Positions 11,933 through 22,790 of a stretch of 64,000 nucleotides of DNA are shown piece by piece. This DNA comes from Cannabis sativa (taxonomy: Eukaryota > Streptophyta > Magnoliopsida > Rosales > Cannabaceae): assembly GCF_029168945.1 (NCBI RefSeq), contig NC_083603.1, forward strand, positions 2,170,001 through 2,234,000, read 5' to 3'. The number at the start of each line of letters is the position of its first letter. The first letter of the stretch is position 1. The notes below the pieces were generated by a model. That model saw only the letters and a program-made list of their open reading frames with translations, was not told where the DNA came from and made no database searches. The position numbers and the translations under genes are program-made.

Positions 11933-13990
11933 AAGGGTATTCGATTGAGTAGAAGTGGACCGGTTTTATCCCATGTTTTCTTTGCGGATGACCTTATCCT
12001 GGTGGGTAGAGCCAATCTGAATGAGGCAAAAGGTCTATGGGATTGTCTCGAAAAGTTCTGCTCTTGGTCTGGACAACAAGTGAATAAGCTTAAAACGTCA
12101 ATCTTTTTCAGTAAGAATACTCCCAATGGTGTAAGAAGAGGTATTAAGGAGGCCCTGGGGGTTAATTCTCCGGAGGGTGTCATCAAATACTTGGGACTTC
12201 CTCTGTTCAGATCAAGACAGAAGGATGCTGACTTCAACTTTATACTGGATAATCTCACTTCTAAATTGCAGGGATGGAAGGCAAAGACGTTATCCAAGGC
12301 GGGTCGTGCTACACTCATAAAATCTGTGGGTCTGTCTTTGCCCACCTATACTATGCAAACTACCAAACTCTCTAATCGTCTTGTCAACAGAATAGATGGT
12401 TTGGTGAGGGACTTTTGGTGGGGTTTTGAGAAAGGTAATCGTGGTCTTCATCTCAGAGCGTGGGACAAACTTTGCCTTCCTAAATCTCGGGGTGGCTTGG
12501 GGTTTCGAAAATCTAAAGAAATGAATCAGGCTTTCCTGGCAAAATGGGGGTGGAAACTCTTAAATGGATGTCAATCTCTTTGTTGTAAGATCTTGGAGGC
12601 CAAGTATCTTAAAGGAAAGGATTTTCTTAGTTGTAATTATAAGGATTCTGATTCTTGGTTTTGGAAGAACATTGTGAAAGCCAATGCAACCTTACGGAAA
12701 GGAGTTTGCAAGAAGATTGCCAATGGGAGGGATACAAGCATTTGGAGGGATCCTTGGATTCCTCATTTAAAAGGTTTCATTCCGAAACCGATTGGTAATG
12801 GCACTCAGGGTCACATCTATGTGGCCGATCTCTTATTAACATGTGGCAGATGGGATGTTAACAAATTAAGAAGCCTTTTTGATCATGATACTGTCTCTGC
12901 TATCTTAAAAGGTGGCAATCCTTCTGGGCAAGGTGAGGACAGATGGATTTGGACATTAGAGAGTAATGGGCGATTCTCTTGCAAATCGGCCTATTTAACT
13001 CAAGCTTTGGAAAGAGCGCCTCATTGTGAGGTGGCTCCATCTCTGTGGAATAAACTATGGAACAGCAAAATTTTGGAGCGACATAAGATTCTGTGGTGGT
13101 GCATCCTGTCCAACGCACTCCCTGTTAGATCTTTAATCGGAAGCAGGTTTCAGATTGAGACTATGACTTGCCCGCTATGTGGTTTAAGGGAGGAATCTAT
13201 CGAACACTTGTTTCTTACTTGTGATTTGGCGTCACATGTTTGGAGATCCTCGCCTTGGGGTATCTACCCGGTGTGTGATAACGGAATTCGCATGTGGGAT
13301 TGGGTTAAGTTTATTTGGAGTCTCAAGGACAGGGGTATACGAGCTGAAGAGGTCTTTCTTTATGCTTCAATTGTAGTCGACACCATCTGGAGGACAAGAA
13401 ACGAGGTGGTTCACAATGACTGTCTGCCTGATGTGAAAAGATGCATTGACTCTGTTTGTTACTCATTTGCAGATATTCATCCTACTATCTTGCCTGATCA
13501 TGATCAGATTCGGCGAGAGTTTTGGGCTCCTCCGCCTCAGGACTGGATTAAACTTAATTGTGATGTTAGAGTGGGCCTGGAGAGTATGTGTATCGCAGTT
13601 GTCGCAAGGAATCACCTGAGTGAGGTGATCCGGGTTCACTCGACTCAGTTAGACTTCTCGGATGCACTGTGTGGAGAGGCTGCGGCCTGTTGTTTAGCCG
13701 TCTCGGTGGCTTTAGAAATGGGATCCAAATTTGTAATAGTGGAGAGTGACTCGAGACTAGTCATCAATGCGCTCAATGGGAAGGAGTCTCATTGGGCTCT
13801 TGAGAACTATGTCTCCTTTTGCTCTAAGTCTTCTCCCTCGTTTATTAGTTGTAATTTTATTAATGTTAGTAGATCCTGTAATTTTGTTGCCCACAATGTC
13901 GCTAAGTGGGCTTTTACCCACCATTTGAACGGTTCTATTTCGGTTCCCTCCTTACCGGAGAACTTATTTTGTAATGACCATGAGGTCTAA
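11933..13990 (+). CDS. LINE ORF2, C-terminal part: RT catalytic motif, zf-RVT and RNase H (disrupted half)
   Basis: 686 codons including the stop, in phase with the segment ending at 1828. The RT catalytic FADD is at 11981-11992. The RT thumb region follows (KYLGLPLF, then [21 protein letters not shown]). The zf-RVT domain spans about 12960-13250, with [15 protein letters not shown] and the Cys/His set in [17 protein letters not shown]. An RVT_3-type RNase H occupies about 13540-13930: the first Asp is in LNCDVRVG, Glu in [10 protein letters not shown], Asp in VESDSRLV, and the final VAHNVAKWA. The protein ends at 13990, with a poly(A) 33 bp downstream. There is no start of its own; the frame is only the second half of the interrupted ORF2. 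Confidence 0.93.
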   Translation, partial: KGIRLSRSGPVLSHVFFADDLILVGRANLNEAKGLWDCLEKFCSWSGQQVNKLKTSIFFSKNTPNGVRRGIKEALGVNSPEGVIKYLGLPLFRSRQKDADFNFILDNLTSKLQGWKAKTLSKAGRATLIKSVGLSLPTYTMQTTKLSNRLVNRIDGLVRDFWWGFEKGNRGLHLRAWDKLCLPKSRGGLGFRKSKEMNQAFLAKWGWKLLNGCQSLCCKILEAKYLKGKDFLSCNYKDSDSWFWKNIVKANATLRKGVCKKIANGRDTSIWRDPWIPHLKGFIPKPIGNGTQGHIYVADLLLTCGRWDVNKLRSLFDHDTVSAILKGGNPSGQGEDRWIWTLESNGRFSCKSAYLTQALERAPHCEVAPSLWNKLWNSKILERHKILWWCILSNALPVRSLIGSRFQIETMTCPLCGLREESIEHLFLTCDLASHVWRSSPWGIYPVCDNGIRMWDWVKFIWSLKDRGIRAEEVFLYASIVVDTIWRTRNEVVHNDCLPDVKRCIDSVCYSFADIHPTILPDHDQIRREFWAPPPQDWIKLNCDVRVGLESMCIAVVARNHLSEVIRVHSTQLDFSDALCGEAAACCLAVSVALEMGSKFVIVESDSRLVINALNGKESHWALENYVSFCSKSSPSFISCNFINVSRSCNFVAHNVAKWAFTHHLNGSISVPSLPENLFCNDHEV

Positions 13991-14252
13991 CTACTTCGTT
14001 TTATGATAATACGCTTATTATTCAAAAAAAAAAGTTTCTGTACTATTTATCAGAACCTTTGGTTGAGAAATTTATTAATAAAAGAATGTACTACAGTAAT
14101 ATGTGGTAATATATTTAATTTTTTGTACTATGTTTATGTCCCCTTTTAAATTTTAAGAACTTTTTCCAAATGTATATATATAGTGAGCTGTAAAACGGAA
14201 AACCACTTTTACATTTTGTTATATTTTGCATTTATTGGAGAGATCATCATAT

Positions 14253-14275
14253 CAAATAATAATAATAATAATAAT
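14253..14275. repeat. AAT microsatellite
   Basis: About seven to eight AAT/ATA units in a row between the LINE tail and the MITE block. The stretch 14034-14252 is AT-rich and shows no gene. Confidence 0.85.
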
Positions 14276-14292
14276 GAAAAGTGTATTGATAT

Positions 14293-14793
14293 TAGGTACT
14301 AGTAGTACCTAGCAATTTCTCAACATGTTATATTGCGATTGGCTAGCGATACTTCTTAAAAGCACTACAAAAAATCTTACTTTTAGTCACAACAAAACTT
14401 GTGACTAAAAGTGAAAAAATTGTGACTAATTATCTATCATGATTCATATATTGTGACTAAAAGGTCTATGGCTAAAAGTATTAGTCACAAAAATTACAAT
14501 TTGTTGTGACTAAATGTATTTTTAGTCACAATACTAAAACTAAATTAGTGACAACTTATAACTAAATATATTATGTTTTAGTCACAAGTAACATTTTGTT
14601 GTGACTAAAAATCACATTTAGTCACAAAAAATTATATTGTGACTAAAAAGTTGTCACTAAAAATAACAGTTTTTAATAATTTTTTTTATTTTTTTATAGT
14701 GAAGCTATATATGAAACTATATAAGACCTAATACTTAATTAGACCAATAGCGATGTTGACACATGTGAGAGTGTTAAGCACCATTGGTGCCCT
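14293..14793 (+). mobile_element. MITE of family 'M1', copy 1, interrupted by a CACTA MITE
   Basis: The left part (14293-14362) and right part (14705-about 14793) together match the copy at 17045-17205 read in reverse. Shared segments include TTGCGATTGG, CGATACTT, TACTTA(A/G)TTA and ACCAATAGCGAT-like stretches. The ends carry TAGGTACTAG and a degenerate inverted match. The element is split by a 339-bp CACTA-type MITE at 14363. The name M1 is only a label for this window; I do not know the published family. Confidence 0.65.
14363..14701. mobile_element. CACTA-type MITE
   Basis: 339 bp starting CACTACAAAAAA and ending TTTTTTATAGTG, with a 3-bp AAG duplication on each side (14360-14362 and 14702-14704). 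CACTA/TAGTG termini and a 3-bp duplication are diagnostic of the CACTA (En/Spm) superfamily. The body consists largely of repeated TTTTAGTCACAA / TTGTGACTAAAA motifs in both orientations, as in CACTA subterminal repeats. It has no coding capacity. Confidence 0.88.
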
Positions 14794-14921
14794 TTAATGT
14801 TTTCTCTGATGAAAAGTGTGAAGCTTAGGGCTTCATGATCACTTCACTATTTATAAATATTTAATATATTTATTATTAAATGTACAGCCAACAATTCCTC
14901 TCCATATATAAATATATAAGT

Positions 14922-15542
14922 GGTGTTTGTTAGTATTTTGTTTTTTAATTTTAAAAACAAAATATAAAAGTGTAATATTCTTTAAATTTTATGTTTTGTT
15001 TTTATTTAAGTTAGGTTTAGGGTTCGAAGTTTGGGGTTTGAGTTTGGGTCCATGATTCGAGGTCTGAGGTCTGGGGTTCGGGGTTTGGGGTCCAAGGTCT
15101 AGGTTCGGGGTTCGGGGTCCGGGGCTGAGGCTAAGGTCTAGGCCCGTGGTTTGAGGCTGGGGCCAAGGTCAGGGACCGAGATCGGGTCCGGGTTCGAGTT
15201 CAAGTTTGGGTTTGAGTTTGGGTCTGGTAACGAATTTGGGTAAAGGGTCAAGGGTCAAGGGTTGGGGATATGCAAGGTCGGGGTCAGGTGTCGGGTTCGG
15301 GGTCGAGTTTTGGGGTACGGGATCAGGGTCGGAGTCGGGTTCTAAATATTGATGAAAGAAAATAAAAATAAATTATATTTAAAAAAAATGTTTAAAAATT
15401 TTTTGAAGGTGACTTTTTTTTATTTTTTTTAAAGTTTGATTCTTATTTTTTAAATTAAAAAGTAAAAATAATTTTATAGAACATATTTTTTAAAAATACA
15501 AAATAATACAAAAACTGATTAAAAAAATATTATAGAACGCCC
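14922..15542. mobile_element. TIR element with G-rich internal minisatellite, copy 1
   Basis: The terminal inverted repeats begin GGTGTTTGTTAGTATTTTG on the left, and the complement of the right end reads GGCGTTCTATAATATTTT. Inside, 15011-15345 is a degenerate G-rich repeat on the plus strand built on units like GGGGTTCGGGGTC and GGGTTTGAGTTTGGGTC. AT-rich arms flank it. A second diverged copy is at 15741. The superfamily is not determined; no clear target duplication was seen. Open frames inside are by-products of the repeat. Confidence 0.65.
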
Positions 15543-15740
15543 TATGAAAAAAATATATTAAAATATAGGGACATTATTACTTTTCTCCCAACAGTTCCGA
15601 TTTTATTATTCTATTTTGGGGAAAAATTGTACTTTAATTTTTTGTATAATATGTTATTACAGTCATAACATTAATTTCATTTTGGAAAAATTTAGAATAG
15701 TTTATAATAATGTCAAAAATAAAGTTTAAAATAATAAAGT

Positions 15741-16308
15741 ATTGTTTGGTAATACTTTAGTTTTAATTTTTTTAATCGCAAAAATAAAGGTAAAATTTTA
15801 TTTTTTAAAAATAAAAATATGTTATATAACTATTTTTATTTTTTAATTTTAAAAAACAAAAAATACAAGTGTAGCGTTCAAAAATTTCATTTTTATTTGT
15901 TAATTTTATTTAAGTGGTTCTGGGTCCGGGTATGGGGTCGGGGCTGGGGAAAGGGTCTAGGGTCGAGCTTGGTGTTCGGTTCTAAGCCTGGGTTCAAAGC
16001 CCAGGTTTGAGTCCAAATCCGGGGTCAGGATCCCGGATTAGGGTTCGGGTTCAGGTCGGGGTCCGAGTCTGGATCTTAAGGTCCAAGTTATGGTCGAGGT
16101 CAAAAATAGTGATTAGGAAAAAAAAACTATTTAAAAAAAATTTGAAAGTCTCTTTTTTTTTTTTCAAAAATTTTAAAATTTTAATTCCGATCAGTTAAAA
16201 CATTGAAAGTGAAAACAAATTTATAGAATATATTTTTTGAAAAATATTTTCACTTTCTAATTAATTAAAAATAAAAAACGAATTAAAAAAAGTATTAGCA
16301 AACGCATC
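15741..16308. mobile_element. TIR element with G-rich internal minisatellite, copy 2
   Basis: Same organisation as 14922-15542. The left end reads ATTGTTTGGTAATACTTTAG and the complement of the right end reads GCGTTTGCTAATACTTTTT. The G-rich core is shorter (15915-16090) and diverged. The short flanking segment 15543-15740 is AT-rich with no feature. Confidence 0.6.
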
Positions 16309-17044
16309 TTAAATTATTTCACGCCTTATATATAAAATATACTCACATGTTCGACTGAGTGTTTAATGAATCTTATTTTCAGTACTATAAACTAAAATTT
16401 AAAAAACAAGAATGATACTTGCTATAATTATAATATATAGGATAAATATTATTTTAAACTACGTGTTTTATAAAAATTACTGATTAGACAATTTATTTTG
16501 TTAAATGATAATTTTGTACTTTGTGTCTTTTAAAATAGCATAAAATAATTCACAGAGCTCATTTTTTTTAAAACTTAATAATAACCTCATATAAAAATGT
16601 TAAGGCTAATTAGATTATTTATTTATTTATTGCATATGTACTCATCATGTTAGAAATTGACTTCCTAAAAAATTGAGTTATTATAATTACTCAAAAATAT
16701 AAAATGTTAGTACGGAAGGAAAAAAAATAATAATACCCCTACTTATTTTATTTTTTAATTTATACTTATATTTAATATTCATTGGAAAAACAAAAAAAAA
16801 AAAATACTATACAAATATACAATATTATAGTCATATAGGAAACATACAACACGTATATCCATGCAAATGTTGGATAATAAGGACTATAATCAATCTCTAA
16901 TCTCTAATAATACTTAACAAATATATATATATGTGCTTAAAACAAGATGAAAATGCATTAATTAATAATCTATGAGTTTCAGTATATATAATATATATAA
17001 CTAGTCAAAGTAAAAGCTATATACATAAATTCCCACATAAATGC
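16309..17044. other. AT-rich intergenic stretch
   Basis: No gene, RNA or clear repeat seen. It contains short TA-rich runs (about 16920, 16985) and poly(A)/poly(T) tracts. Confidence 0.6.
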
Positions 17045-17205
17045 TAGGTATTAGTGGTATCTACACCATTTTATGTATTAATATCGTTATTAGTTTAACT
17101 AAGTATCAGATCACATATAATTTATAATATAATAATTTTTAGAAAGTATCGTTAACCAATCGCAAGACGACATATTTTGAGAATGCTAGACACCACTAAT
17201 ACCTA
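17045..17205 (-). mobile_element. MITE of family 'M1', copy 2
   Basis: 161 bp with inverted ends TAGGTATTAGTGGTATCTA (left) and its near-complement TAGACACCACTAATACCTA (right), flanked by ATGC on both sides. It matches copy 1 (14293-14793) in the opposite orientation. It lies about 310 bp upstream of the WIP gene start codon, so it may sit in the promoter. Confidence 0.75.
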
Positions 17206-17518
17206 ATGCTCTAGAGCCAGGCAGCTGTCATTATCTTTGATTGCTTTGTATGTATATATATATATTTACATATTTGCAGGGTTATATTGGCATATTATAT
17301 GTGGTATTATTTTCATCCAACTTTTCTTTTTTCTTTTTCACTTTTTTCCCCTTCTTTTAAATTCACTTTTTCCCTTATTTCATCATCAATTTCAAACCCT
17401 TCATTTCTCTCTCTCTCTCTATATATATACATATATATAAGTATAGTACTATATATATATATATTATTCAATCAAAAGCTATAGAGAGAGTCCCTTTGAT
17501 TTCTTTGTGTGTGTGGCC

Positions 17519-20500
17519 ATGACAAACCCTCATCACTTCTCCAAAAATACTTTATTCAATAATGAAAGAGGATGGATTAACTTCATTCCCATCCATAACC
17601 CTAACCCTAACCCTAATAATAATAATAATAATAATAATAATCATTACTACTATTACTCATCTTCATCATCATCAACAACACCATCTTCTTCTTCTTCTTC
17701 TTCATCTTCTTTTTCTTCTTCATCAAAATCTCCTCCTTTAAGAGAAGCACTTCCTTTAATAGACAAATTAAGTCCACAAAGCTTATTATTACCAACCAAT
17801 AATCATAATCATAATAGTGATGATTATGATGATGAGGATGATGATGATGATGATGATGAAGATATTGAAGATTGTGAGAAAGATAATACTAGTGTAACTG
17901 TGGCTTTACACATGGGATTAATCCCAAGCCCTAATAATAATGATAATAATATTTCTAGGGTTTTGGATAATGAAAAGGAAGATTTAGAAGGAAGTGAGGA
18001 ACAGGGTAGAGGTGAGGAGTACTGGATTCCTACCCCATCTCAAATTCTTGTTGGCCCAACTCAGTTTCATTGCCCTCTTTGCTCTAAATCCTTTAACAGA
18101 TACAACAATCTACAGGTAATTAATTATATAAATATATATTAAATATTTGATTAATTAATTTAGAATTTTTATTTATTAATTGATGATTAGATCTATAGTA
18201 TGTAAAGTATAATCCTTTGTTAATAATAATATATAATAAATATTAATTAATTTTGAACCCTTTTCCCTTATTATTATTATTATAGTATTATATATATGAT
18301 TATTTTTTTTATTTATTTATATATTTAACTAATTTCTGTTGAGAGAGAGAACATGTTCTTTTCTATGAGGGACTTTGTTAAATTTTTGTTAATATTATTT
18401 ATATACTTTGATTAATTCATTTTCTTATATATATATATATATAGAGAGAGAGATTCACTGTAATTATATAATACAATCAAATTGAGCATAGCATATATTA
18501 TTGATTATTTAAACTAATATATATTATATAGGACAGTAGTTTGACCCAGGGTATCATCATATATATATATATATGTATGTATACATACATATATATAAAT
18601 ATGTATATATATGAATTATGAGGTCTCAGAAAATTCTACCTGAACAGTAATAATATATATGTAATAAACAGTAGACTGACTCTCTTCACAGTCAGTCTTT
18701 GAAGACCAACCAAACCAACCACCAATAGTCCACACATAATACATATACAATACTAATATATATATATATATATATAATCATACAAAGGACACACAAACAG
18801 TAGATATATATATATGCATATTAATTTTCCTTAGTACAAGTTTCCTTAAATATTATTTATTATTGACCTTCATATTATTGTTGATTTAATTTCATAATAA
18901 ATTAGAGGCACACTACTTAAAAGTGATTGTTTGTAGTTGTGCTCATAATTGTTTTTTTGAATAGAATAGGGAATTGATTAAGTTAAATGTTTAGATGAAT
19001 ATCTAACATTACATTAATTTCATCAAAAGAAAAAAGGAAGAAGACAAAAACAATTCAGAGGTTAGAGTTAGATATTCCCACATTTTAATAATCCTCTGAT
19101 CAATTGCATATGCAAAGCTACAAATTTAAGAGAAGAAGAAAAACCAGGCCCCTTCCCACTACATCATCACTACATTATATATATATATATATATAAACTT
19201 GTCTTGTCCATATCTCTATCCATATTATATGATGCATGAATCATAATATATATACTATGAACATATATATATATATATGTATGGTGTGTGTATATCTCTC
19301 TATATACGTACATTGATTAATCATAACTCACACATATATATGATTATAATTAGGGGTGGGCATCATCCAATCCAATCCAATTGAACCGAACCGAACCAAT
19401 CCAATCCAATTACAAAAAGTTGGATATCCAATTACAATTGGATTGGATTGGATGTTAAAAGTTGGATTCTAATTGGATTGGATCGGTTATTGGATGTCAA
19501 TCTCAAAATCCAATTAAAAACCGATCCAATCCAATTACATTTATATATATTAAAAAATTATTTATATAATAAAAAATATTAAAAATATTTATTATATTTT
19601 TATTTGATTTTCTTGTATGTTGAATTTGTAACATTTGATTGTTTAGTGTATTTATTTTCATGATGTTTTGTTCTATTTTATTACTTAGACATATTATTGT
19701 TTTAATTATTTAAAACTTTTAGCTACAATACACTTGTAAGAATAGTATATTTATGAAGTATTAAACTGAAATAAAAAGTGATACTCAGTTTTTTACTTAT
19801 TTTTCTTTATATTTTTAAGCTAATATTGAAATTTAGGTGTGTAATTGGATATCCAATTAAAAAATCGATCCAATCCAATTAGTAATTGGATTGGATTGGA
19901 TTGGATTTTGAGGTCTAATTGGATTGGATCGGATGATGATTTCTCAAATCCAATTACTAATTGGATTGGATCGGATGAGGAAAAAAAGGTTGGATTGGAT
20001 CGGATGCCCACCCCTAATTATAATTAATTAATTTGAGCTATATCTTATATATATTATACGTTTTCTTTAGATTAAATACCACTACTACAAGAAAAGTTAT
20101 TTTTACTAGTACAGTTTGTTACTGCGCTGATAACTTTTACCAGCACATTTCGCAAACTGGGCTGGCCATGAGGTCAAAGTTTTACCAGTGTATATTTGCA
20201 ATGGCTAAAATCTAACTTTTACCAGCGCATTTACGTGCCATGAGAAAAGTCATTTTTGCCAGCGCTTTTTATTTTATGCTGGCAAAAGTTCTAATACCAA
20301 CATTGATTTACCAACCCCCTTTTACTAACACATCACAAATAATTTCTATTTTACCAGTACAATACCAACTTTTATCAACACAAAAATGTGCTGGCAAAAG
20401 TGACATTTCACAAACAAAACAAGTAAATACACATATATAGAGATAATATTCATTAGAGCATTATTATTGGGTTTTTAGTAATTAGTAGTAGTATTTAGTT

Positions 20501-21478
20501 TATAGGCCGTGCTTTATAATTGGTTAATAATATTTTTTAAAAGTTATTTACTTAAATTATATGAGACTCAATGCTTAATTACACCAATAATATGACACCA
20601 AATAAAATATTACACACCAATAATATCTTTTAGTGTGTTTACATATCAATATAATATTAGTACACTGTGATGTACATAGAGATAATTTTTAATATCTCTA
20701 ACTCATTAGTTATTAATTTACTCTCATCAATAATATGGTTAATCTAAACTTAATTAATTAGGTGGTGGTAGACATGAAACCATACATTGTGCCAAAGAAA
20801 GAAATGCATTAGAGTATTAATTTACATTAAATATTTCTATTAATATTTTTGTACTGACTGATTATTTGAGTAACCCCTCTTTATTTCGCGATCATAAATA
20901 GTACTTAGTTAAATTAATACATATTTTTTTAATTATTTTTTTACTTTTATATATAGATGCATATGTGGGGACATGGATCTCAATACCGAAAAGGAGCGGA
21001 ATCGTTGAAGGGAAGCAACAAGCAAGGAGGAGGAATGACGAGAGTGGCGTGCTATTGTTGTTGGAGCGGGTGCAAGCACAACATCTCGCACCCCCGAGCA
21101 AGGCCTCTCAAGGACTTTAGAACTCTTCAAACTCACTACAAGCGCAAGCATGGCGCCAAGCCTTTCGCTTGTACAAAATGTTCTAAGCCATTTGCTGTGA
21201 AAGGTGATTGGAGGACTCATGAGAAGAATTGTGGTAAGATTTGGTATTGTCTTTGTGGCTCTGATTTTAAGCACAAGAGGTCTCTAAAAGACCATGTCAA
21301 GGCCTTTGGCCAAGGCCATGCTCCTCTACTTGATTATAATAATAATAATCATAATAATAATAATGGTAATGTTAATATTGATGATGATCATGATCATGAA
21401 GATGAGCCTAGTGCTTATTCTGAATTAATAGATGATCAACAACAATATCCTGATGATCATCATCATCAATACTATTAA
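17519..21478 (+). CDS. WIP-type C2H2 zinc-finger transcription factor (2 exons)
   Basis: Exons 17519-18115 and 20957-21478, joined in phase 0 across a 2841-bp GT-AG intron, give a 372-residue nuclear DNA-binding protein. The N-terminal half is low complexity: Asn, Tyr, Ser and an Asp/Glu run. The family-defining WIP motif (YWIPTP) is at about residues 168-173. Finger 1 (C185, C188, H201, H205) is split by the intron after Gln199, between its Cys pair and His pair. I recall this intron position as typical for the family. Finger 2 carries C233/C238 and H259/H264, finger 3 C271/C274/H287/C291, and finger 4 C297/C299/H312 up to about H320. Segments such as [17 protein letters not shown] and [14 protein letters not shown] are hallmark WIP sequence. 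Relatives include TT1/WIP1, NTT/WIP2 and DOT5/WIP6, acting in seed coat, transmitting tract, root and vein development. IWYC in finger 4 looks more WIP2/3-like than TT1-like, but the subclade is unresolved. The ATG at 17519 is chosen over an in-frame upstream GTG. The C-terminus is Asn/Asp/His rich. Confidence 0.93.
17598..17617 (+). repeat. Telomere-type repeat inside the WIP coding sequence
   Basis: Three CCCTAA units in tandem, followed directly by an AAT run, within exon 1. They encode alternating Asn-Pro and then poly-Asn. The codon bias of the repeat suggests slippage-driven growth of the N-terminal low-complexity region. Confidence 0.8.
18116..19342. other. 5' half of the WIP gene intron, AT-rich with TA microsatellites
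   Basis: Non-coding. It contains several (TA)n runs (about 18428, 18560, 18757, 19175, 19265) and a small hairpin GACTGACTC...CAGTCAGTC around 18672-18697. No gene or recognised transposon was seen. Confidence 0.6.
19351..20016. mobile_element. hAT-type MITE in the WIP intron
   Basis: 666 bp with inverted ends TAGGGGTGGGCATC / GATGCCCACCCCTA, flanked by the 8-bp duplication ATTATAAT at 19343-19350 and 20017-20024. The TAGGGG terminus and 8-bp duplication fit the hAT superfamily. Both subterminal regions are built of TTGGATTGGAT / ATCCAATCCAA motifs in both orientations, which are likely transposase-binding subterminal repeats. The middle is AT-rich and non-coding. Confidence 0.85.
20080..20410. 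mobile_element. CACTA-related fragment in the WIP intron
   Basis: It starts CACTACTACAAGAAAAG, close to the common CACTA terminus CACTACAAGAAAA. Repeated subterminal-like motifs TTTTACCAGCGCAT / TGCTGGCAAAAGT follow in both orientations. No matching TAGTG end is found, so it appears truncated on the right. Confidence 0.55.
20456..20628 (+). mobile_element. MITE of family 'M1', copy 3, in the WIP intron
   Basis: Diverged copy in the same orientation as 14293-14793. Shared elements are ATTGGTTAATAATA...TTTTTTAAAAG, TATATGAGACTCAATGCTTA and ATTACACCAATAATAT. The ends ATTATTATTGG and CCAATAATAT are inverted. Boundaries are approximate. Confidence 0.55.
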
Positions 21479-21815
21479 TATTAATAATTATATATTGTTA
21501 TTAATTTTATGTGTATGTAATGTGAAAATTTGTATTAATTAATTCATGTAACTTTTTAGAAGAAGACTATATATGATATCATCATGATGATCTATATCAT
21601 GTTAATTAAGCTAATATATATAGTTTGTAATTGCTTCTTATTTTTTGCTTTTTAATTAGCTCTATCTTTGTGCTTTATTTTGTAATTCATGTAATTTTAT
21701 GTAAGATATTTCATGAGTAATTATTAATATTTTTATATATGTATGAGTAAATAATTATTCTCTCTCTTTCTTAATTTTAATTATACATGAGTGGTGTGGG
21801 ATAGTACACTAGAGG
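21479..21815. other. 3' flank of the WIP gene
   Basis: AT-rich sequence following the TAA at 21476-21478, probably 3' UTR and terminator. It has several candidate T-rich and AATAAT polyadenylation elements but no single strong AATAAA. Nothing else was seen. Confidence 0.5.
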
Positions 21816-21819
21816 GTGT

Positions 21820-22790
21820 GGGAAAATTACAAATGTGTAAAACCAAATTAACTATAATTAAATCACGAAATAATTAAGAATGACAAGATTAACAAAAGAG
21901 ATGAACCAAGAATCGGAGATAAAAGTTGATAGAACATAGTAATTAAAACCAGAAACAAATAAAGCGTTAAAACAATAAAATAAACACCAAGATATATACC
22001 AGTTCAAGTCTTATAGATCGATGTAAATAATGACTCTACTCAATTCTGGAATACCGTCGAATAGTCTTTATTGATTGAGCAAGATCGCAGGTACAATACA
22101 GTCGAGAGGATTCTTTTATTTGGATTCTCTCAAAGTGTTTATCTCCCACACTCCTACTTAAGAATCTTTTTCATTTACAGAAGATTCTTCATACAAATCC
22201 CAAAACTCAATCTCTCTCTTTTATCTGTATCTCTCTCTCTACCTCTCAATCCCTCTCCACATTCTCAATCTTCAACCTCGAAGTCACTCCTTCCAAAAAT
22301 CACGCCTTTGCAAATGATGAGAATGGTAGTATTTATAGATATGGGATATGGATCCCCAAAGTCGGTGGCTACAACAACTAAGTTGTTAAGTCAGTTACAA
22401 CGTACTTAATGGACTTAACAAACTTCTTGTAACAATATCTCCACGTCAGCTCAAGAAAAAGCTCTTTCGGATGAGAGGCACGCTTCCTGGATAAAAGACC
22501 AAAGCGTACACTGAAGGAACTTCCCATGTACGAATAAGACAGTTGGAGTCGACTATCTAGAACTTCCCTCCAAGAAAGAACAACTAGCCATCCAGAACAC
22601 CTTTCTAGAGACAGATTAGCTTTCCTGGAGATTTCTTCCGAATGAACAAGTTAGACTTCTGGGAATGCTCTTCTGAATGGACAAGTTAGACTTCCGGGAG
22701 AGCTCTTCCGGATGACATCTAACTTTCCATAAGAACATCTTTTGAAGATCTTTTCATTTAATGAAACTATACCACTGAAGGATAATAACA
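21820..22790 (-). mobile_element. Possible solo LTR or LTR remnant
   Basis: Read on the minus strand it begins TGTTATTATCC at 22790. It contains a TATA box (CTATAAATACTACC, complement of about 22325-22338), then a GA-rich leader and an AATAAAGA polyadenylation-type signal (complement of about 22062-22070). This is the order expected of an LTR. A degenerate direct repeat of about 37 bp (AAGTTAGACTTCYGGGA type) lies at about 22640-22715. The far end and a target duplication could not be fixed, and no internal retrotransposon region is attached. Confidence 0.45.

Larger units (their letters stand above)
1..14033 (+). mobile_element. L1-type LINE (5' end outside window), split by an LTR retrotransposon
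   Basis: Non-LTR retrotransposon whose ORF2 runs in from the left edge of the window. It is interrupted at 1829-11927 by a copia element and resumes to a stop at 13988-13990. A short 3' UTR (13991-14023) and a 10-A tail (14024-14033) follow. If the inserted element and one copy of the 5-bp target duplication are ignored, the reading frame is continuous across the junction: the codon ending at 1828 is followed in phase by the codon at 11933. The LINE was therefore still open when it was hit, so it is itself fairly young. Domain order is AP-type endonuclease, reverse transcriptase, zf-RVT, RNase H, as in plant L1 elements. The 5' UTR, ORF1 and the 5' target duplication lie outside the window. 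Confidence 0.93.

Noticed and set aside
11899..12345. 148-codon minus-strand frame over the LINE RT
   Set aside because: Antisense shadow of the LINE ORF2 crossing the LTR junction.
15819..16198. Two short frames through the G-rich repeat (RVRVQVGVRVW type)
   Set aside because: Translation of minisatellite units inside a TIR element; no gene evidence.
17598..17617. True interstitial telomere or chromosome-end scar
   Set aside because: Only three CCCTAA units, in frame inside a coding exon. Slippage or chance is a simpler account.
22071..22409. 112-codon plus-strand frame
   Set aside because: Runs antisense through the CT-rich leader of the LTR-like remnant. Ser/Leu/Pro-rich chance frame.
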